A stretch of DNA of 64,000 bases, taken from the NCBI RefSeq assembly GCF_005121165.3, contig NZ_CP034413.3, positions 1,240,001-1,304,000 of the forward strand, read 5' to 3'. Made by a program: the position numbers and the translations under genes. This stretch comes from Dysosmobacter welbionis. Lineage in GTDB: Bacteria > Bacillota > Clostridia > Oscillospirales > Oscillospiraceae. Under the pieces are notes generated by a model. It saw only the letters and a program-made list of their open reading frames with translations. It was not told the origin of the DNA and did no database searches. How positions within the stretch are numbered: the stretch's first letter is position 1; each line of letters begins with the position of its first letter. Shown here one piece after another: positions 8,764 through 17,433 of this stretch.

Positions 8764-9057
8764 TCAAAGATGATGGTCCCGCAGCAGCCGCTTGGCCTGC
8801 TCCCACAGCTCGTCGCTGACAGTCTGGACCACCACGACCTTCTGCACCAGCTCCGGCAGGGCAGCCGTCAGCTCATGCTCGATCAGCGTCTCGTTGGTCA
8901 GGTCCGCGGAGGGGCACCCGGCACACTGGCCCAGCAGCTTGATATACAGCACGCCGTCCTCCAGGTGGTCGATCTCCAGCTCACCCCCGTGGGCCCGGAG
9001 AGACGGGCGCACCTTCTCGTCCAGCACGGCTTCGATCTGCTTCCACTCTTCCCTCAT
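8764..9057 (-). CDS. NifU-like C-terminal domain protein
   Basis: 97 residues equal to the stand-alone NifU C-terminal (Nfu) domain, which holds or delivers Fe-S clusters. The HGGELEIDHLEDGVLYIKL core and the cluster-binding Cys pair in LGQCAGCPSADLT are present; the C-terminal 25 residues are an extra helix. Its ATG overlaps the stop of the MoxR ATPase gene by four bases (ATGA), so it is translationally coupled to it. It is the last gene of the LRR-VWA-MoxR operon, suggesting an Fe-S or metal cofactor connection for that chaperone pair. Confidence 0.88.
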   Translation of the reverse strand: MREEWKQIEAVLDEKVRPSLRAHGGELEIDHLEDGVLYIKLLGQCAGCPSADLTNETLIEHELTAALPELVQKVVVVQTVSDELWEQAKRLLRDHHL

Positions 9058-10577
9058 GTGTTTTCCTCCTGTTCTGCCGCCTTGGCGGCGGCAATCTCCT
9101 CCCGGATGCGGTGGCGGGTGCTGTCAAACAGCAGCTCCCGGTTGTGGCGGAAATAGGCGTCACAGCCAAACTGCTCCACGAACCAGGAGGTGTTGTACCC
9201 GACGGTGATCTCCGTGACGAAGATCACCAGCTCCTGGCTGTTGCCGAAGGTGGTCTCTAGGAAACGGAAGGCGTTGTCGAACATGTCCTTCGTCTCCATG
9301 GCCACGGCCTTCCGCCGCTCCACCTCTTCACCGAACCAGCCCCGGACGGCGTCCATAGCCCCTTCCGGGGCCACGGCCTCCCGGTCCAGCCGCTGGCGGT
9401 AGTCCTCCAGGGCGTTGATCTCCCGCTGCTTGAGGTCCCGGGACTCCTTGTCCAACTGGCCGGCCTCTTTGGCCTGCTTCATGGCAGTACGCCGCTTCCA
9501 CAGCAGCTGGTCCAGCACCGTCAGCGGCGGCGCGTCCGCGATCTTCTCCCGAAACTCTGTCAGGGAGGTGTGGAGGGCGTCGGTCAGGGCGTCCTGGCAG
9601 CGGGTGTTCCGGGCTTCCTCGCTGAGCCGGGACAGCACCAGCCCCATGACGGAGAGCTTCTCATCAAAGGGCGCCTCCCGCAGCTCCAGCACGGTGATGT
9701 TCTCCCAGGTGCCGCTGAGGATCCCCTCCACGTGGTAGGTCTTTTGATACTTGTAGAACATCTCCAGGTAATTGGCGAAGTCCTTGGCAATGCGGGGCAT
9801 CTGGATGTACTGCCCCACCACCTCCCGGTCCGCCCGGATGCCCAGGGTCTCATAAGCGTACAGCAGTTCGCTGAGATCCTCCCAGCCCCGGGCGGTGGCA
9901 AACTGGAGGCCGTCTGCCGTGTTCTCGATGCGGTAGAAGTTGTCCTTCTTGATGTCCAGGTAGGAGAGGATGGCCCCGTGGAGGTTCTTCCGGCGGGCGT
10001 ACTCCTTCCACACGCCGTAGTCCTCCTCCACGTCGATGCGCTTCACCCGGTCCAGGGTCACCACGTCGAAGTCCCGGACGGACTTGTTGTACTCCGGCGG
10101 GTTGCCCGCCGCCACGATCAGCCACCCCTCGGGAAGGGCCTGGTTGCCGAAAGTCTTGCACTGGAGGAACTGGAGCATCATGGGGGCCAGGGTCTCGCTG
10201 ACGCAGTTGATCTCGTCCAGGAAGAGGATGCCCTCCTGCAGTCCGGTCCGCTCCATCAGCCGGTAAACGGAGGAGAGGATCTCGCTCATGGTGTACTCGG
10301 TGACGGAGACCTCCTCCCCGCCATAAGTCCGCTTTTCGATGAAGGGCAGGCCGATGGCGCTCTGTCGGGTGTGGTGGGTGATGGTGTAGGCCACCAGGCC
10401 CACGCCGGTCTCGGCGGCGATCTGCTCCATGATCTGGGTCTTGCCCACGCCCGGCGGGCCCATCAGCAGCACCGGCCGCTGGCGCACTGTGGGGATCAGG
10501 TAGTTCCCCAGCTGGTCCTTGGCCAGATACGCCTTCAAGGTATTGGTGATCTCCTGCTTTGCCTGTTTGATGTTCAT
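9054..10577 (-). CDS. MoxR-type AAA+ ATPase
   Basis: 507 residues. The N-terminal AAA+ core (about residues 35-230) has Walker A GPPGVGKT, Walker B GILFLDEINCV, and a sensor region VAAGNPPEYNKS. The remaining 270 residues are helical, with a charged segment near 370-420. MoxR ATPases act with von Willebrand A proteins as chaperones for metal-cofactor insertion or complex maturation. The gene follows its VWA partner by 12 bases and overlaps the NifU-like gene by 4. TAAGGAGCTAACGAT precedes the ATG. The long C-terminal half is larger than in standard MoxR proteins. Confidence 0.87.
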   Translation of the reverse strand: MNIKQAKQEITNTLKAYLAKDQLGNYLIPTVRQRPVLLMGPPGVGKTQIMEQIAAETGVGLVAYTITHHTRQSAIGLPFIEKRTYGGEEVSVTEYTMSEILSSVYRLMERTGLQEGILFLDEINCVSETLAPMMLQFLQCKTFGNQALPEGWLIVAAGNPPEYNKSVRDFDVVTLDRVKRIDVEEDYGVWKEYARRKNLHGAILSYLDIKKDNFYRIENTADGLQFATARGWEDLSELLYAYETLGIRADREVVGQYIQMPRIAKDFANYLEMFYKYQKTYHVEGILSGTWENITVLELREAPFDEKLSVMGLVLSRLSEEARNTRCQDALTDALHTSLTEFREKIADAPPLTVLDQLLWKRRTAMKQAKEAGQLDKESRDLKQREINALEDYRQRLDREAVAPEGAMDAVRGWFGEEVERRKAVAMETKDMFDNAFRFLETTFGNSQELVIFVTEITVGYNTSWFVEQFGCDAYFRHNRELLFDSTRHRIREEIAAAKAAEQEENT

Positions 10578-10589
10578 ATCGTTAGCTCC

Positions 10590-11960
10590 TTACAGTTGGG
10601 GAAGTTCGTCCAAATCGATCAGGTCCAGCCCGGCGGCTTTGGCCTCCTCCGCTGCCTCCCGGGCGGCCTGTTCCAGGGCCGGGGTGGGCACCACCAGCCG
10701 GATGGCCCAGGGGGGCATCTTTACGGACAGGGGCGGCTCCTCCAACAGCACGAAGGCCGTGTCATAGGGCGGCCGCTTCCGGGGATAGACGCCCATGCCG
10801 TCGGTGAAGTATACCAGCCCCCGAAGGAAGGTGAAGGCCCCCTCTACCTGGAGCTCCGCCACGTGTTCAAACACCGGCCGGAAGTCCGTGGCGCTGCCGC
10901 CCATCAGAGAGAAGTTCTCCATATAGGCTTTCAATTCCTCCAGGTCGCGGATGGGGGTGTCGGACCGGACCTGGTCGTCGCACTGGAGAATGCGAATGTT
11001 CACCTTCCGAGTGAAGGTCTCCGTGCTGCGGAGGATGGCGTAAGTGCAGGCCAGAAACTGCCGCACCAGCTCACCGGAGGTAGACATGGAGGTGTCCACG
11101 GCGATGACGAAGTCCTCGATCCGCTTCTCCTCCTTCGTCTCCGGCGGCTCCACCAGGGGCATGTTGCCGTAGAGCTGGAGGCCGTAGGTGTAGAAGATAT
11201 AGTCAAAGGCGTCGCCGTCCACCGCCATCACCTCCCGGGGCACGGCGAACCGCCGGAGGAAGGTCCGGTAGTCCACGTCGTCCCGGTTGGCCACCTGGAT
11301 CTGCTCCAGCACCGCCTCGCCGCCGGTGGCCTTGCCGGCCAGCACGGTCTCCAGTCCCGTCTGGGTCTTTTCGGAGACGCCCTGCCACTTCTGCTCCCGC
11401 TGCTTCTGCTGCTCCTGGTCCTGCTGGTCCGGGTCCCACAGGCCATGGTCGTCCACCAGAAAGGTCCGCTGGAGCCGGGCCACCTCGTACTCCGGCAGGT
11501 CCAGCCGCAGGAGATGGCGGTAGATGCCCTCCGCCGTCAGCACCGGCATCTCTGCCCGGCACTCGCCGTAGAACTTCTGCTTGGCGGGGACGAAGCCCCC
11601 GGCCAGGCAGGGGTAGTCCAGCTCGTCCAGGATGCTCTCCACCGCGACATCGCAGGCCAGATCCCACAGCTCCGCCACCCTGCCCCGCTTCTTCCACAGG
11701 TGCCGCAGCATACAGTGGAGCAGCACGTGGAGATAGGCCCGGTCCACCGCCGTCCGGGACCGGAGATACCGCTCCGAGAGGAAGCTGCCGTCGTAGTACA
11801 GCGTCTCCCCGTCGGTGGCCAGGGACAGCGTCACCCCGCCGCCGGGCTGGAAGTCCAGGCTGCACAGCGCCACATCCAGATAGGGCAGATTCAGATACAG
11901 TTCATTCCGGGCCGTCTGCAAAATCTCCAGTCCGATGGCCGTCAGGTCCTTGGCCGCCAT
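10590..11960 (-). CDS. VWA-like protein with metallopeptidase-like N-terminal domain (DUF2201)
   Basis: 456 residues. The N-terminal half has a zinc-protease-like helix, AYLHVLLHCMLRHLW (HxxxH with more His), followed by WDLACDVAVESIL, as in the DUF2201 domain. The C-terminal part is a von Willebrand A-like fold with a MIDAS motif FVIAVDTSMSTSGE, a later GGSATDF threonine segment and YFTDGMG. Such proteins partner with MoxR ATPases, as gene order here also shows. The ATG has a GGGAAGGAGG ribosome site. Target unknown. Confidence 0.85.
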   Translation of the reverse strand: MAAKDLTAIGLEILQTARNELYLNLPYLDVALCSLDFQPGGGVTLSLATDGETLYYDGSFLSERYLRSRTAVDRAYLHVLLHCMLRHLWKKRGRVAELWDLACDVAVESILDELDYPCLAGGFVPAKQKFYGECRAEMPVLTAEGIYRHLLRLDLPEYEVARLQRTFLVDDHGLWDPDQQDQEQQKQREQKWQGVSEKTQTGLETVLAGKATGGEAVLEQIQVANRDDVDYRTFLRRFAVPREVMAVDGDAFDYIFYTYGLQLYGNMPLVEPPETKEEKRIEDFVIAVDTSMSTSGELVRQFLACTYAILRSTETFTRKVNIRILQCDDQVRSDTPIRDLEELKAYMENFSLMGGSATDFRPVFEHVAELQVEGAFTFLRGLVYFTDGMGVYPRKRPPYDTAFVLLEEPPLSVKMPPWAIRLVVPTPALEQAAREAAEEAKAAGLDLIDLDELPQL

Positions 11961-11978
11961 GGTGCGCCTCCTTCCCTG

Positions 11979-12956
11979 CTATAAGTCAAAAGTCTTGTCC
12001 AGCCCCCGGGGGGCCACATCCCGCTGCTGTTCCAGCAGCAGGGCCAGGGCCTCGGAGACCCCGCTCTCCCTCGCCAGGGCGCAGGCGGCGGACAGGGCCT
12101 CCCGGTCCGGCTCCGCCGTCCTCAGCAGAAACGCCAGCCCCGGCATGTCCCGCTCTCCCACCAGCCAGACTGCCGCCTCTCCGGCGTGGGCCCGGAGGTA
12201 GGACAGGTACTGCCCCTCCGCCCGGGGCGTCAGCTCCACCGGGTAGCGCAGCCGCCAGAAGGCCAGCCGCACCGCGCAGTCCTCATCGTGCTCCATGCCC
12301 AGAAAACCGCTCCACAGCTCGTCATACGTCCGCAGGTCCAGCCGCTTCCGGCGGAAGGAGTGGTGATAGGGATATCCGGCGCCGAAGATGTTGTAATCAA
12401 AGTGATGGGCCGGGCAGTTCTCCTCATAAACCTCCCGGTACTCCGGAAAGAGCAAACGGAACACGGTGCCGTCCGTCTCCTCCACGGTGACGTCCAGCTC
12501 CCAGGGCAGTTCGTCGGCAAACCAGGCCAGGGTGTCCCCCTGCTCCCCCACCCGGGTCAGATGGAAGGCTGCCAGCCGTCGGCAGTTCATCAGCACCCCG
12601 CCGCCCCACTGACCGATGCCGTCGTGAAGCCGCAGGGTCCGCAGGCCGCCGCAGTTCATCAGGGCGTAATCCCCCACCCGCTCCAGGGACCGGGGCAGGG
12701 TCAGGTCCTCCAGGTCCCGGTTGCTCCAGGTCCCCGGGTCCGTCCCGGTGCCGCAGGTCACCAGCAGGTCCTCCCCCTCCGCGGAAGCGGCGGTGGGCGA
12801 GAGGGCGTGGTCCCCCAGGGCCGTCACCGGCAGGCCGTATAACGTCTCCGGCAGGCGGGCCCGGGCGTCGCAGGTGGCCGCCCGCAGGATGGTAATCCCC
12901 GCCGCCTCCCGGCGAATGGTTAGCTTCCAGTTTCCGCTGCCGGGGATGGTCTCCAC
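11979..12956 (-). CDS. Leucine-rich-repeat (BspA-like) protein
   Basis: About 325 residues. The segments TLPRSLERVGDYALMNCGGLRTLRLHDGIG and WGGGVLMNCRRLAAFHL are two or three BspA-type (LRR_5) repeats near residues 85-145. The rest is predicted helical and has no recognised domain. No signal peptide, so likely cytosolic. A TTG at 12983 is possible, but GTG 12956 sits 8 bases after AAGGAGG and is preferred. It is the first gene of the VWA-MoxR-NifU operon and might give substrate recognition, which is an inference. Confidence 0.72.
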   Translation of the reverse strand: METIPGSGNWKLTIRREAAGITILRAATCDARARLPETLYGLPVTALGDHALSPTAASAEGEDLLVTCGTGTDPGTWSNRDLEDLTLPRSLERVGDYALMNCGGLRTLRLHDGIGQWGGGVLMNCRRLAAFHLTRVGEQGDTLAWFADELPWELDVTVEETDGTVFRLLFPEYREVYEENCPAHHFDYNIFGAGYPYHHSFRRKRLDLRTYDELWSGFLGMEHDEDCAVRLAFWRLRYPVELTPRAEGQYLSYLRAHAGEAAVWLVGERDMPGLAFLLRTAEPDREALSAACALARESGVSEALALLLEQQRDVAPRGLDKTFDL

Positions 12957-13078
12957 GGCGCTCACCTCCTTTTCTCCGGACAAGCCGTCAGTCTCAGCTT
13001 TAGTAGTGTATCACATTTTCTGTTGAGAGCCTAGCCCCAAGGACCACAAAAATTTTTGCGGGATCCAGCATTTCCCTC

Positions 13079-13120
13079 TTGACAATCCGTGCATACTGTA
13101 TATACTGTAAATGTACAGTA
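13079..13120 (+). promoter_or_regulatory. Promoter with palindromic operator of the GntR-ABC operon
   Basis: TTGACA (13079-13084), a 16-base spacer and TATACT (13101-13106). A perfect palindrome, TACTGTA-AATG-TACAGTA (13103-13120), overlaps the -10 box and start site; a further ATACTGTAT copy lies at 13093. This is where a YtrA-type GntR repressor would bind to shut off its own operon. Confidence 0.75.
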
Positions 13121-13138
13121 CGAACAGGAGTGACTTCC

Positions 13139-13525
13139 ATGGAACTCATCATCCGCAATACCACCAACCAACCCATCTACGATCAGATCTACTCCCAGAT
13201 CAAAGCCCAGATCATTGCCGGGAAGCTCTCCCCCGGAGAGGCGCTGCCCTCCATCCGGGCCCTGGCCAAGGACCTGCGGATCTCCGTCATCACCACCAAG
13301 CGGGCCTACGACGAGCTGGAGGCCGACGGCTTCCTCTACACCGTGGCCGGCAAGGGCTGCTTTGTGGCGGAAAAGAATCTGGACCTGATCCGGGAGCAGA
13401 AGCTGAAGGAGCTGGAGGACCACCTGGACGCCGCCGTGGAGCTGGCCGCCCAGTGCGGCGTCTCGGCACTGGAGCTGATGGAAATGCTCCGCATCCTGCT
13501 GAAAGAGGAGGAACCTCACGTATGA
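13139..13525 (+). CDS. GntR family regulator, YtrA subfamily
   Basis: 128 residues. The N-terminal winged helix (QPIYDQIYSQIKAQIIAGKL, PGEALPSIRALAKDLRISVITTKRAYDELE, GFLYTVAGKGCFVA) is followed by only a short helical tail, which defines the YtrA subfamily. These repress adjacent ABC transporter operons and respond to cell-wall stress. Start ATG 13139 has an AACAGGAGTG ribosome site. Its stop overlaps the ATPase start (ATGA). The palindrome on the promoter fits autoregulation. Confidence 0.9.
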   Translation: MELIIRNTTNQPIYDQIYSQIKAQIIAGKLSPGEALPSIRALAKDLRISVITTKRAYDELEADGFLYTVAGKGCFVAEKNLDLIREQKLKELEDHLDAAVELAAQCGVSALELMEMLRILLKEEEPHV

Positions 13526-14376
13526 ACGCCATTGAATTGAGCCATGTGACGAAACACTTTCCCGGCTTTACCTTACAGGACCTGTCCCTCACCGTGCCCA
13601 GCGGCACCATCTGCGGTCTGGTGGGAGAGAATGGCGCCGGCAAGTCCACCACCATCCGCCTGCTGATGGGGGCCCTGCGGCCGGACAGCGGCACCTGCAC
13701 CGTCCTGGGGGCGGATTCCGCCGCGCCGGAGTTTCTCTCCCTGAAAGAGGACATCGGCGTGGTGCTGGACGAGGCCTATTTCCCAGAGAGCCTGAACGCC
13801 CTTCAGGTGGGAGGCGTCATGGCCAAGACCTACCGCCGTTGGGACGGAAAACAGTACCAGAATTACCTCACCCGCTTCGGCCTGCCGGAGAAAAAGCCCT
13901 TCAAGGACTTCTCCCGTGGCATGAAGATGAAGCTGGCCATCGCCGTGGCCCTGAGCCACAGCCCCAGGCTGCTGGTGCTGGACGAGGCCACTGCCGGCCT
14001 GGACCCCATCGTCCGGGACGAGGTGCTGGAGATCTTCAACGAGTTCACCCGGGAGGAGGACCACTCCATCCTGATCTCCTCCCACATTTTGAGCGACCTG
14101 GAGAAGCTGTGCGACTATATCGCCTTCCTCCACCAGGGGCGGCTGCTGTTCTGCGACGAGAAGGATCGGCTGCTGGAGGAGTATGGCATCTTCGTGGGCA
14201 CGGCAGATCAAGTGAACAGCCTTCAGGACGGGGCCGTGGTAGCCCGGGAGAACAGCAGCTTCGGCGGCGTCCGGTGCCTGGTGAAGCGGGCGCTGGTGCC
14301 TGCGGGCTGGGCGCTGGAGCGGCCCACAGTGGAGGATATCGTCCTGTTTTTGGTGAAAGGAGCGAAGGAGCAATGA
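13522..14376 (+). CDS. ABC transporter ATP-binding protein (YtrB-like)
   Basis: 284 residues. Walker A GENGAGKSTT, a Q-loop region near ALRPDSG, signature DFSRGMKMKL (a degenerate LSGGM form), and Walker B LLVLDEATAGLDP; switch His in ILISSHIL. The C-terminal 70 residues are the extra domain of ABC-2 exporters. It overlaps the upstream regulator and the downstream permease by four bases each, so the three genes form a coupled unit. Likely an exporter or a stress-related lipid/antibiotic transporter. Confidence 0.9.
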   Translation: MNAIELSHVTKHFPGFTLQDLSLTVPSGTICGLVGENGAGKSTTIRLLMGALRPDSGTCTVLGADSAAPEFLSLKEDIGVVLDEAYFPESLNALQVGGVMAKTYRRWDGKQYQNYLTRFGLPEKKPFKDFSRGMKMKLAIAVALSHSPRLLVLDEATAGLDPIVRDEVLEIFNEFTREEDHSILISSHILSDLEKLCDYIAFLHQGRLLFCDEKDRLLEEYGIFVGTADQVNSLQDGAVVARENSSFGGVRCLVKRALVPAGWALERPTVEDIVLFLVKGAKEQ

Positions 14377-14984
14377 GTGCCCTGCTTTTGAAAGACTACT
14401 ACGTGATCTTCCGGCAGATGAAGATCTTCCTGCTGTTAATTCTGGTGTTCTCCTGCATCCCCGGCACGTTTTACAGCACCTTTGCCGTGGTGTATGCCTC
14501 TATGCTGCCCTACACCGCCCTGGCCTATGACGAGCGGAGCCGCTGGGACCAGATGGCTGCCATGATGCCGTATTCCGCCCGGGACGTGGTGCTGAGCAAG
14601 TATCTCTTCGGCTGGATCGCCGTGGCCGTCTCGGCGGCGGCCACCTTTGTCCTTCAGACCATCCTGTCGGTCATCTGGCTCAGCGATGTGGAGGGTCCCT
14701 CCATCCCCGTCATCCTGCTGTCCGTGTGCGTGGCCGTGTGCATCCTGGACATCACCCTGCCCATGATGTTCCGGTTCGGCGTAGAAAAGGGGCGGCTGGC
14801 GATGTTCCTCATCATCTTTCTGGTGTGTGCCAGCGCCGGAGGCATCGCCACCATTGAGCAGTCCTCCCTGGACGGCGGCTTCTATCTGTCCCTCTCCCTG
14901 GTTCCCGCCGCCATCGCCGCCGTGGTGCTGACCGTGGTGTCCATCCCTCTCGCCATCCGGTTTTACGGCCGCCGGAGCCGGTGA
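14373..14984 (+). CDS. ABC-2 type transporter permease
   Basis: 203 residues with about six hydrophobic segments (from FLLLILVFSCIPGTF to the C-terminal AAIAAVVLTVVSIPLAIRF). It is the membrane partner of the ATPase just upstream, which it overlaps by four bases. Small single-domain ABC-2 permeases of this kind normally dimerise. Substrate not deducible. GAAGGAG precedes the ATG. Confidence 0.85.
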   Translation: MSALLLKDYYVIFRQMKIFLLLILVFSCIPGTFYSTFAVVYASMLPYTALAYDERSRWDQMAAMMPYSARDVVLSKYLFGWIAVAVSAAATFVLQTILSVIWLSDVEGPSIPVILLSVCVAVCILDITLPMMFRFGVEKGRLAMFLIIFLVCASAGGIATIEQSSLDGGFYLSLSLVPAAIAAVVLTVVSIPLAIRFYGRRSR

Positions 14985-14989
14985 GCGGT

Positions 14990-15097
14990 ATGGAGGATAC
15001 ACCGAAAACGCTCTGCCCGGCGCCGGCCCCGGCGGACCTGGCCGCGTTGCTGGCCCTGTGCGGGGCGGCCCTCCTGAATCGAAAGGAGCCGAAATGA
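14990..15097 (+). CDS. Possible 35-aa peptide with a hydrophobic segment
   Basis: An ATG 6 bases after the permease stop opens 35 codons that end in ATGA overlapping the next gene. The middle, ADLAALLALCGAALL, could be a short membrane helix. The tight overlaps on both sides suggest it is translated within the operon. However, there is no clear ribosome site before it and no homologue is recognised, so this may be only a spacer. Confidence 0.35.
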   Translation: MEDTPKTLCPAPAPADLAALLALCGAALLNRKEPK

Positions 15098-15321
15098 AGA
15101 ATTCGCACACCTGTCCCAAGTGCGGCAGCAGAGACATCGTCCGAATCCCCGACCACCCCAGCCGCTACGCTAGCGGCAGCAACATTTACACCACCCGGTA
15201 CACCCTGCTGGGCAAGGTCCCGGTGATCCGCTACGTCAGCTGCGGCTGCGGGTATGTGGAGAATTGGGTGGAGTCCCCCATGGAGCTGGTCCAGATCCAC
15301 CAGACCTACGGGGCTCCATGA
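15094..15321 (+). CDS. Small zinc-ribbon-like protein (75 aa)
   Basis: 75 residues with CPKCGSRDIVRIP at the N-terminus and a second pair in YVSCGCGYVENW, consistent with a four-Cys zinc ribbon. The start ATG has a GAAAGGAGCC ribosome site. It ends the GntR-ABC operon and is followed by a terminator. Function unknown; such small ribbons often are accessory or regulatory proteins. Confidence 0.75.
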   Translation: MKNSHTCPKCGSRDIVRIPDHPSRYASGSNIYTTRYTLLGKVPVIRYVSCGCGYVENWVESPMELVQIHQTYGAP

Positions 15322-15328
15322 CTCTTCC

Positions 15329-15363
15329 AAAGGCCGGGCGCGGAGTTTCCGCGCCCGGCCTTT
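15329..15363 (+). terminator. Terminator of the GntR-ABC operon
   Basis: AAGGCCGGGCGCGGA pairs with CCGCGCCCGGCCTT; only TTTG follows, so it may work mainly by stem strength. Confidence 0.7.
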
Positions 15364-15431
15364 GCCGAAATCCACAGAAAACCAGTTGGAATCGCCCTGC
15401 GGATTCTGCCGGTTTTGCCATCTGACGGCCG

Positions 15432-15460
15432 TTGACATTTTCCCAAGCCGGTGCTACACT
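15432..15460 (+). promoter_or_regulatory. Sigma-A promoter upstream of pyrG leader
   Basis: TTGACA (15432-15437), a 17-base spacer and TACACT (15455-15460). The predicted RNA start near 15467 leaves a leader of about 356 bases before pyrG. Confidence 0.7.
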
Positions 15461-15466
15461 GAAACA

Positions 15467-15610
15467 GTATTTTTTGGAAACGCTTTGGGCAGCGGTTTGC
15501 GGCGGATGCCGCAACGCGACAACCGAACAGACACACCGCGGACCGCGGCCGAACGTCCCGAAAGAGACTGGGACTTTCAGCCGCAAAATCGGTCCGGCGG
15601 TGTTTTTTGT
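15467..15610 (+). ncRNA. Structured leader RNA upstream of pyrG, probably prematurely terminated
   Basis: Starting at the predicted RNA 5' end there is a perfect hairpin TTGCGGC-GGAT-GCCGCAA (15497-15514). Then comes a long hairpin: CGGACCG (15539-15545) with CGGTCCG (15590-15596), inner CGGC with GCCG, and inner GTCCC with GGGAC. Directly after it is TGTTTTTTG (15601-15609), the form of an intrinsic terminator. The segment could be an independent small RNA or the first switch of the pyrG leader. It does not match the leader riboswitch families I recognise. Confidence 0.5.
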
Positions 15611-15632
15611 TATGCTTTTGCATAACAAAAAA
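15603..15632 (+). terminator. AT-rich palindrome in pyrG leader
   Basis: TTTTTTGTTATGC pairs with GCATAACAAAAAA, loop TTTT. It overlaps the T tract of the preceding hairpin, so the two structures compete. It could terminate in either direction. Confidence 0.5.
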
Positions 15633-15683
15633 CGAAAATGCGCCATTTCCCCGCCCCTTTGGGGCAACCGGAAATGATGCGCA

Positions 15684-15755
15684 AAACTTCATGCGCAGCG
15701 GCATTTGCCTGTATTCGTGGTGCACTGTACCGCGCATGAAGTTTGTTTTTTGTTT
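15684..15755 (+). promoter_or_regulatory. Terminator-like hairpin close to pyrG (candidate attenuator)
   Basis: AAACTTCATGCGC (15684-15696) pairs perfectly with GCGCATGAAGTTT (15732-15744), enclosing 35 bases, and is followed by GTTTTTTGTTTG. It sits about 70 bases before the pyrG start, inside the leader, where a regulated terminator would act. Confidence 0.55.
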
Positions 15756-15822
15756 GTCGGCCCGGGGCGTACAATTCGGTTTCCTGCTAAAACTGTTTGC
15801 GTGGAAAGGCAAGGTGAGCGGC

Positions 15823-17433
15823 ATGTCAACGAAATTCGTATTCGTTACCGGCGGCGTGGTCTCCGGCTTGGGCAAGGGGATCTGCGCGGCCTCCCTGGGG
15901 CGGCTTCTGAAGCAGCGGGGCGTCCGGGTGCGGAACCAGAAGTTCGACCCCTATATCAATGTGGACCCGGGGACTATGAGTCCCTATCAGCACGGCGAGG
16001 TGTTCGTCACCGAGGACGGAGCCGAGACGGACCTGGACCTGGGCCACTACGAGCGGTTCGTGGACGAGGACCTCACCGGCAACAGCTCCGTGTCCTCCGG
16101 CAAGATCTACTGGTCCGTGCTGAACCGGGAGCGCCGGGGCGACTACCTGGGCGCCACGGTGCAGATCATCCCCCACATCACCGACGAGATCAAGCGCCGC
16201 ATCTACGCCATGGCGGAAGAGGACGTGGACGTGGTCATCACGGAGATCGGCGGCACCGTGGGCGACATTGAGTCCCAGCCCTTCCTGGAGGCTATCCGGC
16301 AGGTGGCGGCGGAGCGGCCCCAGGGGGATGTGGTGTTCATCCACGTGCCCCTCATCGTCCAGATCCCCGGCAGCGGCGAGCTGAAGAGCAAGCCCACCCA
16401 GCACTCCGTGAAGGAGCTTTTGTCCCTGGGCATCCAGCCGGATATTCTGGTATGCCGGTGCGACGTGCCCATCACAGAGGACATCCGCCGGAAGATTGCC
16501 CTGTTCTGCAATGTCCAGCCGGACTGCGTCATCCAGAACGCCACGGCGGAGACGCTGTATGAGGTGCCCCTGCTGATGGCCAAGGAGGGTCTGGACGAGG
16601 TGGTGTGCCGGAAGCTGGGCCTCATCACTCACCAGCCGGATCTGCGGGAGTGGAGCGCCATGGTGAAGCGGGAGAAGAACGCCCGCAAGCGGGTGTCCAT
16701 CGCCCTGGTGGGCAAGTACACCCAGCTCCACGACGCCTACCTCTCCGTGGTGGAGTCCCTGAACCATGCGGGCACCGCCAACGACGCGGTAGTAGACATC
16801 CGGTGGGTGGACTCTGAGACCCTGACGGAGGCCAGTGCGGCGGAGCGGCTGGCGGGCTGCAGCGGCATCCTGGTGCCCGGCGGCTTCGGCGACCGGGGCA
16901 TCGAGGGCATGATCGCGGCCGTGCGGTACGCCCGGGAACACTGCATTCCCTACTTCGGCATCTGCCTGGGGATGCAGATGGCGGTGATCGAGTTCGCCCG
17001 CCACGTGCTGGGCTGGGCAGACGCCAGCTCCTCCGAATTTTCCTCCACCGCCCACCCGGTCATCGACCTGATGCCGGACCAGGTGAATGTCACCGCCAAG
17101 GGCGGCACCATGCGGCTGGGCCGCTACCCCTGCGTGCTGGCAGAGGGCTCCCGCAGCCGGGAGCTGTATGGCGCGGCAGAGATCTCCGAGCGCCACCGCC
17201 ACCGCTACGAGTTCAACAACGATTTCCGGGCGGAGATGCAGGTGGGCGGTATGCGGCTGGCGGGCCTGTCCCCGGACGGCCGCCTGGTAGAAATCATCGA
17301 GCTGCCGGACCACCCCTGGTTCGTGGGTGCCCAGTTTCACCCGGAGTTCAAGAGCCGTCCCGACCGGCCGCATCCGCTGTTCTATGGGTTTATCAAAGCC
17401 TCTGTGGAGAAAATGGAAGCTGACACTCAATAA
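15823..17433 (+). CDS. pyrG: CTP synthase
   Basis: 536 residues, full length. It makes CTP from UTP, ATP and glutamine. The N-terminal synthetase domain begins [16 protein letters not shown] (nucleotide loop). The C-terminal glutamine amidotransferase domain (from about residue 290) has the oxyanion loop [10 protein letters not shown], nucleophile Cys in FGICLGMQ, and His/Glu in [11 protein letters not shown]. The start at 15823 is the usual [11 protein letters not shown] start. A long structured leader precedes it. Its last 24 codons are repeated downstream at 17525-17609, suggesting the present 3' end arose by recombination. Confidence 0.95.
   Translation: MSTKFVFVTGGVVSGLGKGICAASLGRLLKQRGVRVRNQKFDPYINVDPGTMSPYQHGEVFVTEDGAETDLDLGHYERFVDEDLTGNSSVSSGKIYWSVLNRERRGDYLGATVQIIPHITDEIKRRIYAMAEEDVDVVITEIGGTVGDIESQPFLEAIRQVAAERPQGDVVFIHVPLIVQIPGSGELKSKPTQHSVKELLSLGIQPDILVCRCDVPITEDIRRKIALFCNVQPDCVIQNATAETLYEVPLLMAKEGLDEVVCRKLGLITHQPDLREWSAMVKREKNARKRVSIALVGKYTQLHDAYLSVVESLNHAGTANDAVVDIRWVDSETLTEASAAERLAGCSGILVPGGFGDRGIEGMIAAVRYAREHCIPYFGICLGMQMAVIEFARHVLGWADASSSEFSSTAHPVIDLMPDQVNVTAKGGTMRLGRYPCVLAEGSRSRELYGAAEISERHRHRYEFNNDFRAEMQVGGMRLAGLSPDGRLVEIIELPDHPWFVGAQFHPEFKSRPDRPHPLFYGFIKASVEKMEADTQ

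Noticed and set aside
9570-11984. An 804-codon plus-strand open frame opposite the MoxR and VWA genes
   Set aside because: It is the GC-rich mirror of two well-supported genes; composition is Leu/His/Gly/Val rich and it has no family match or ribosome site.
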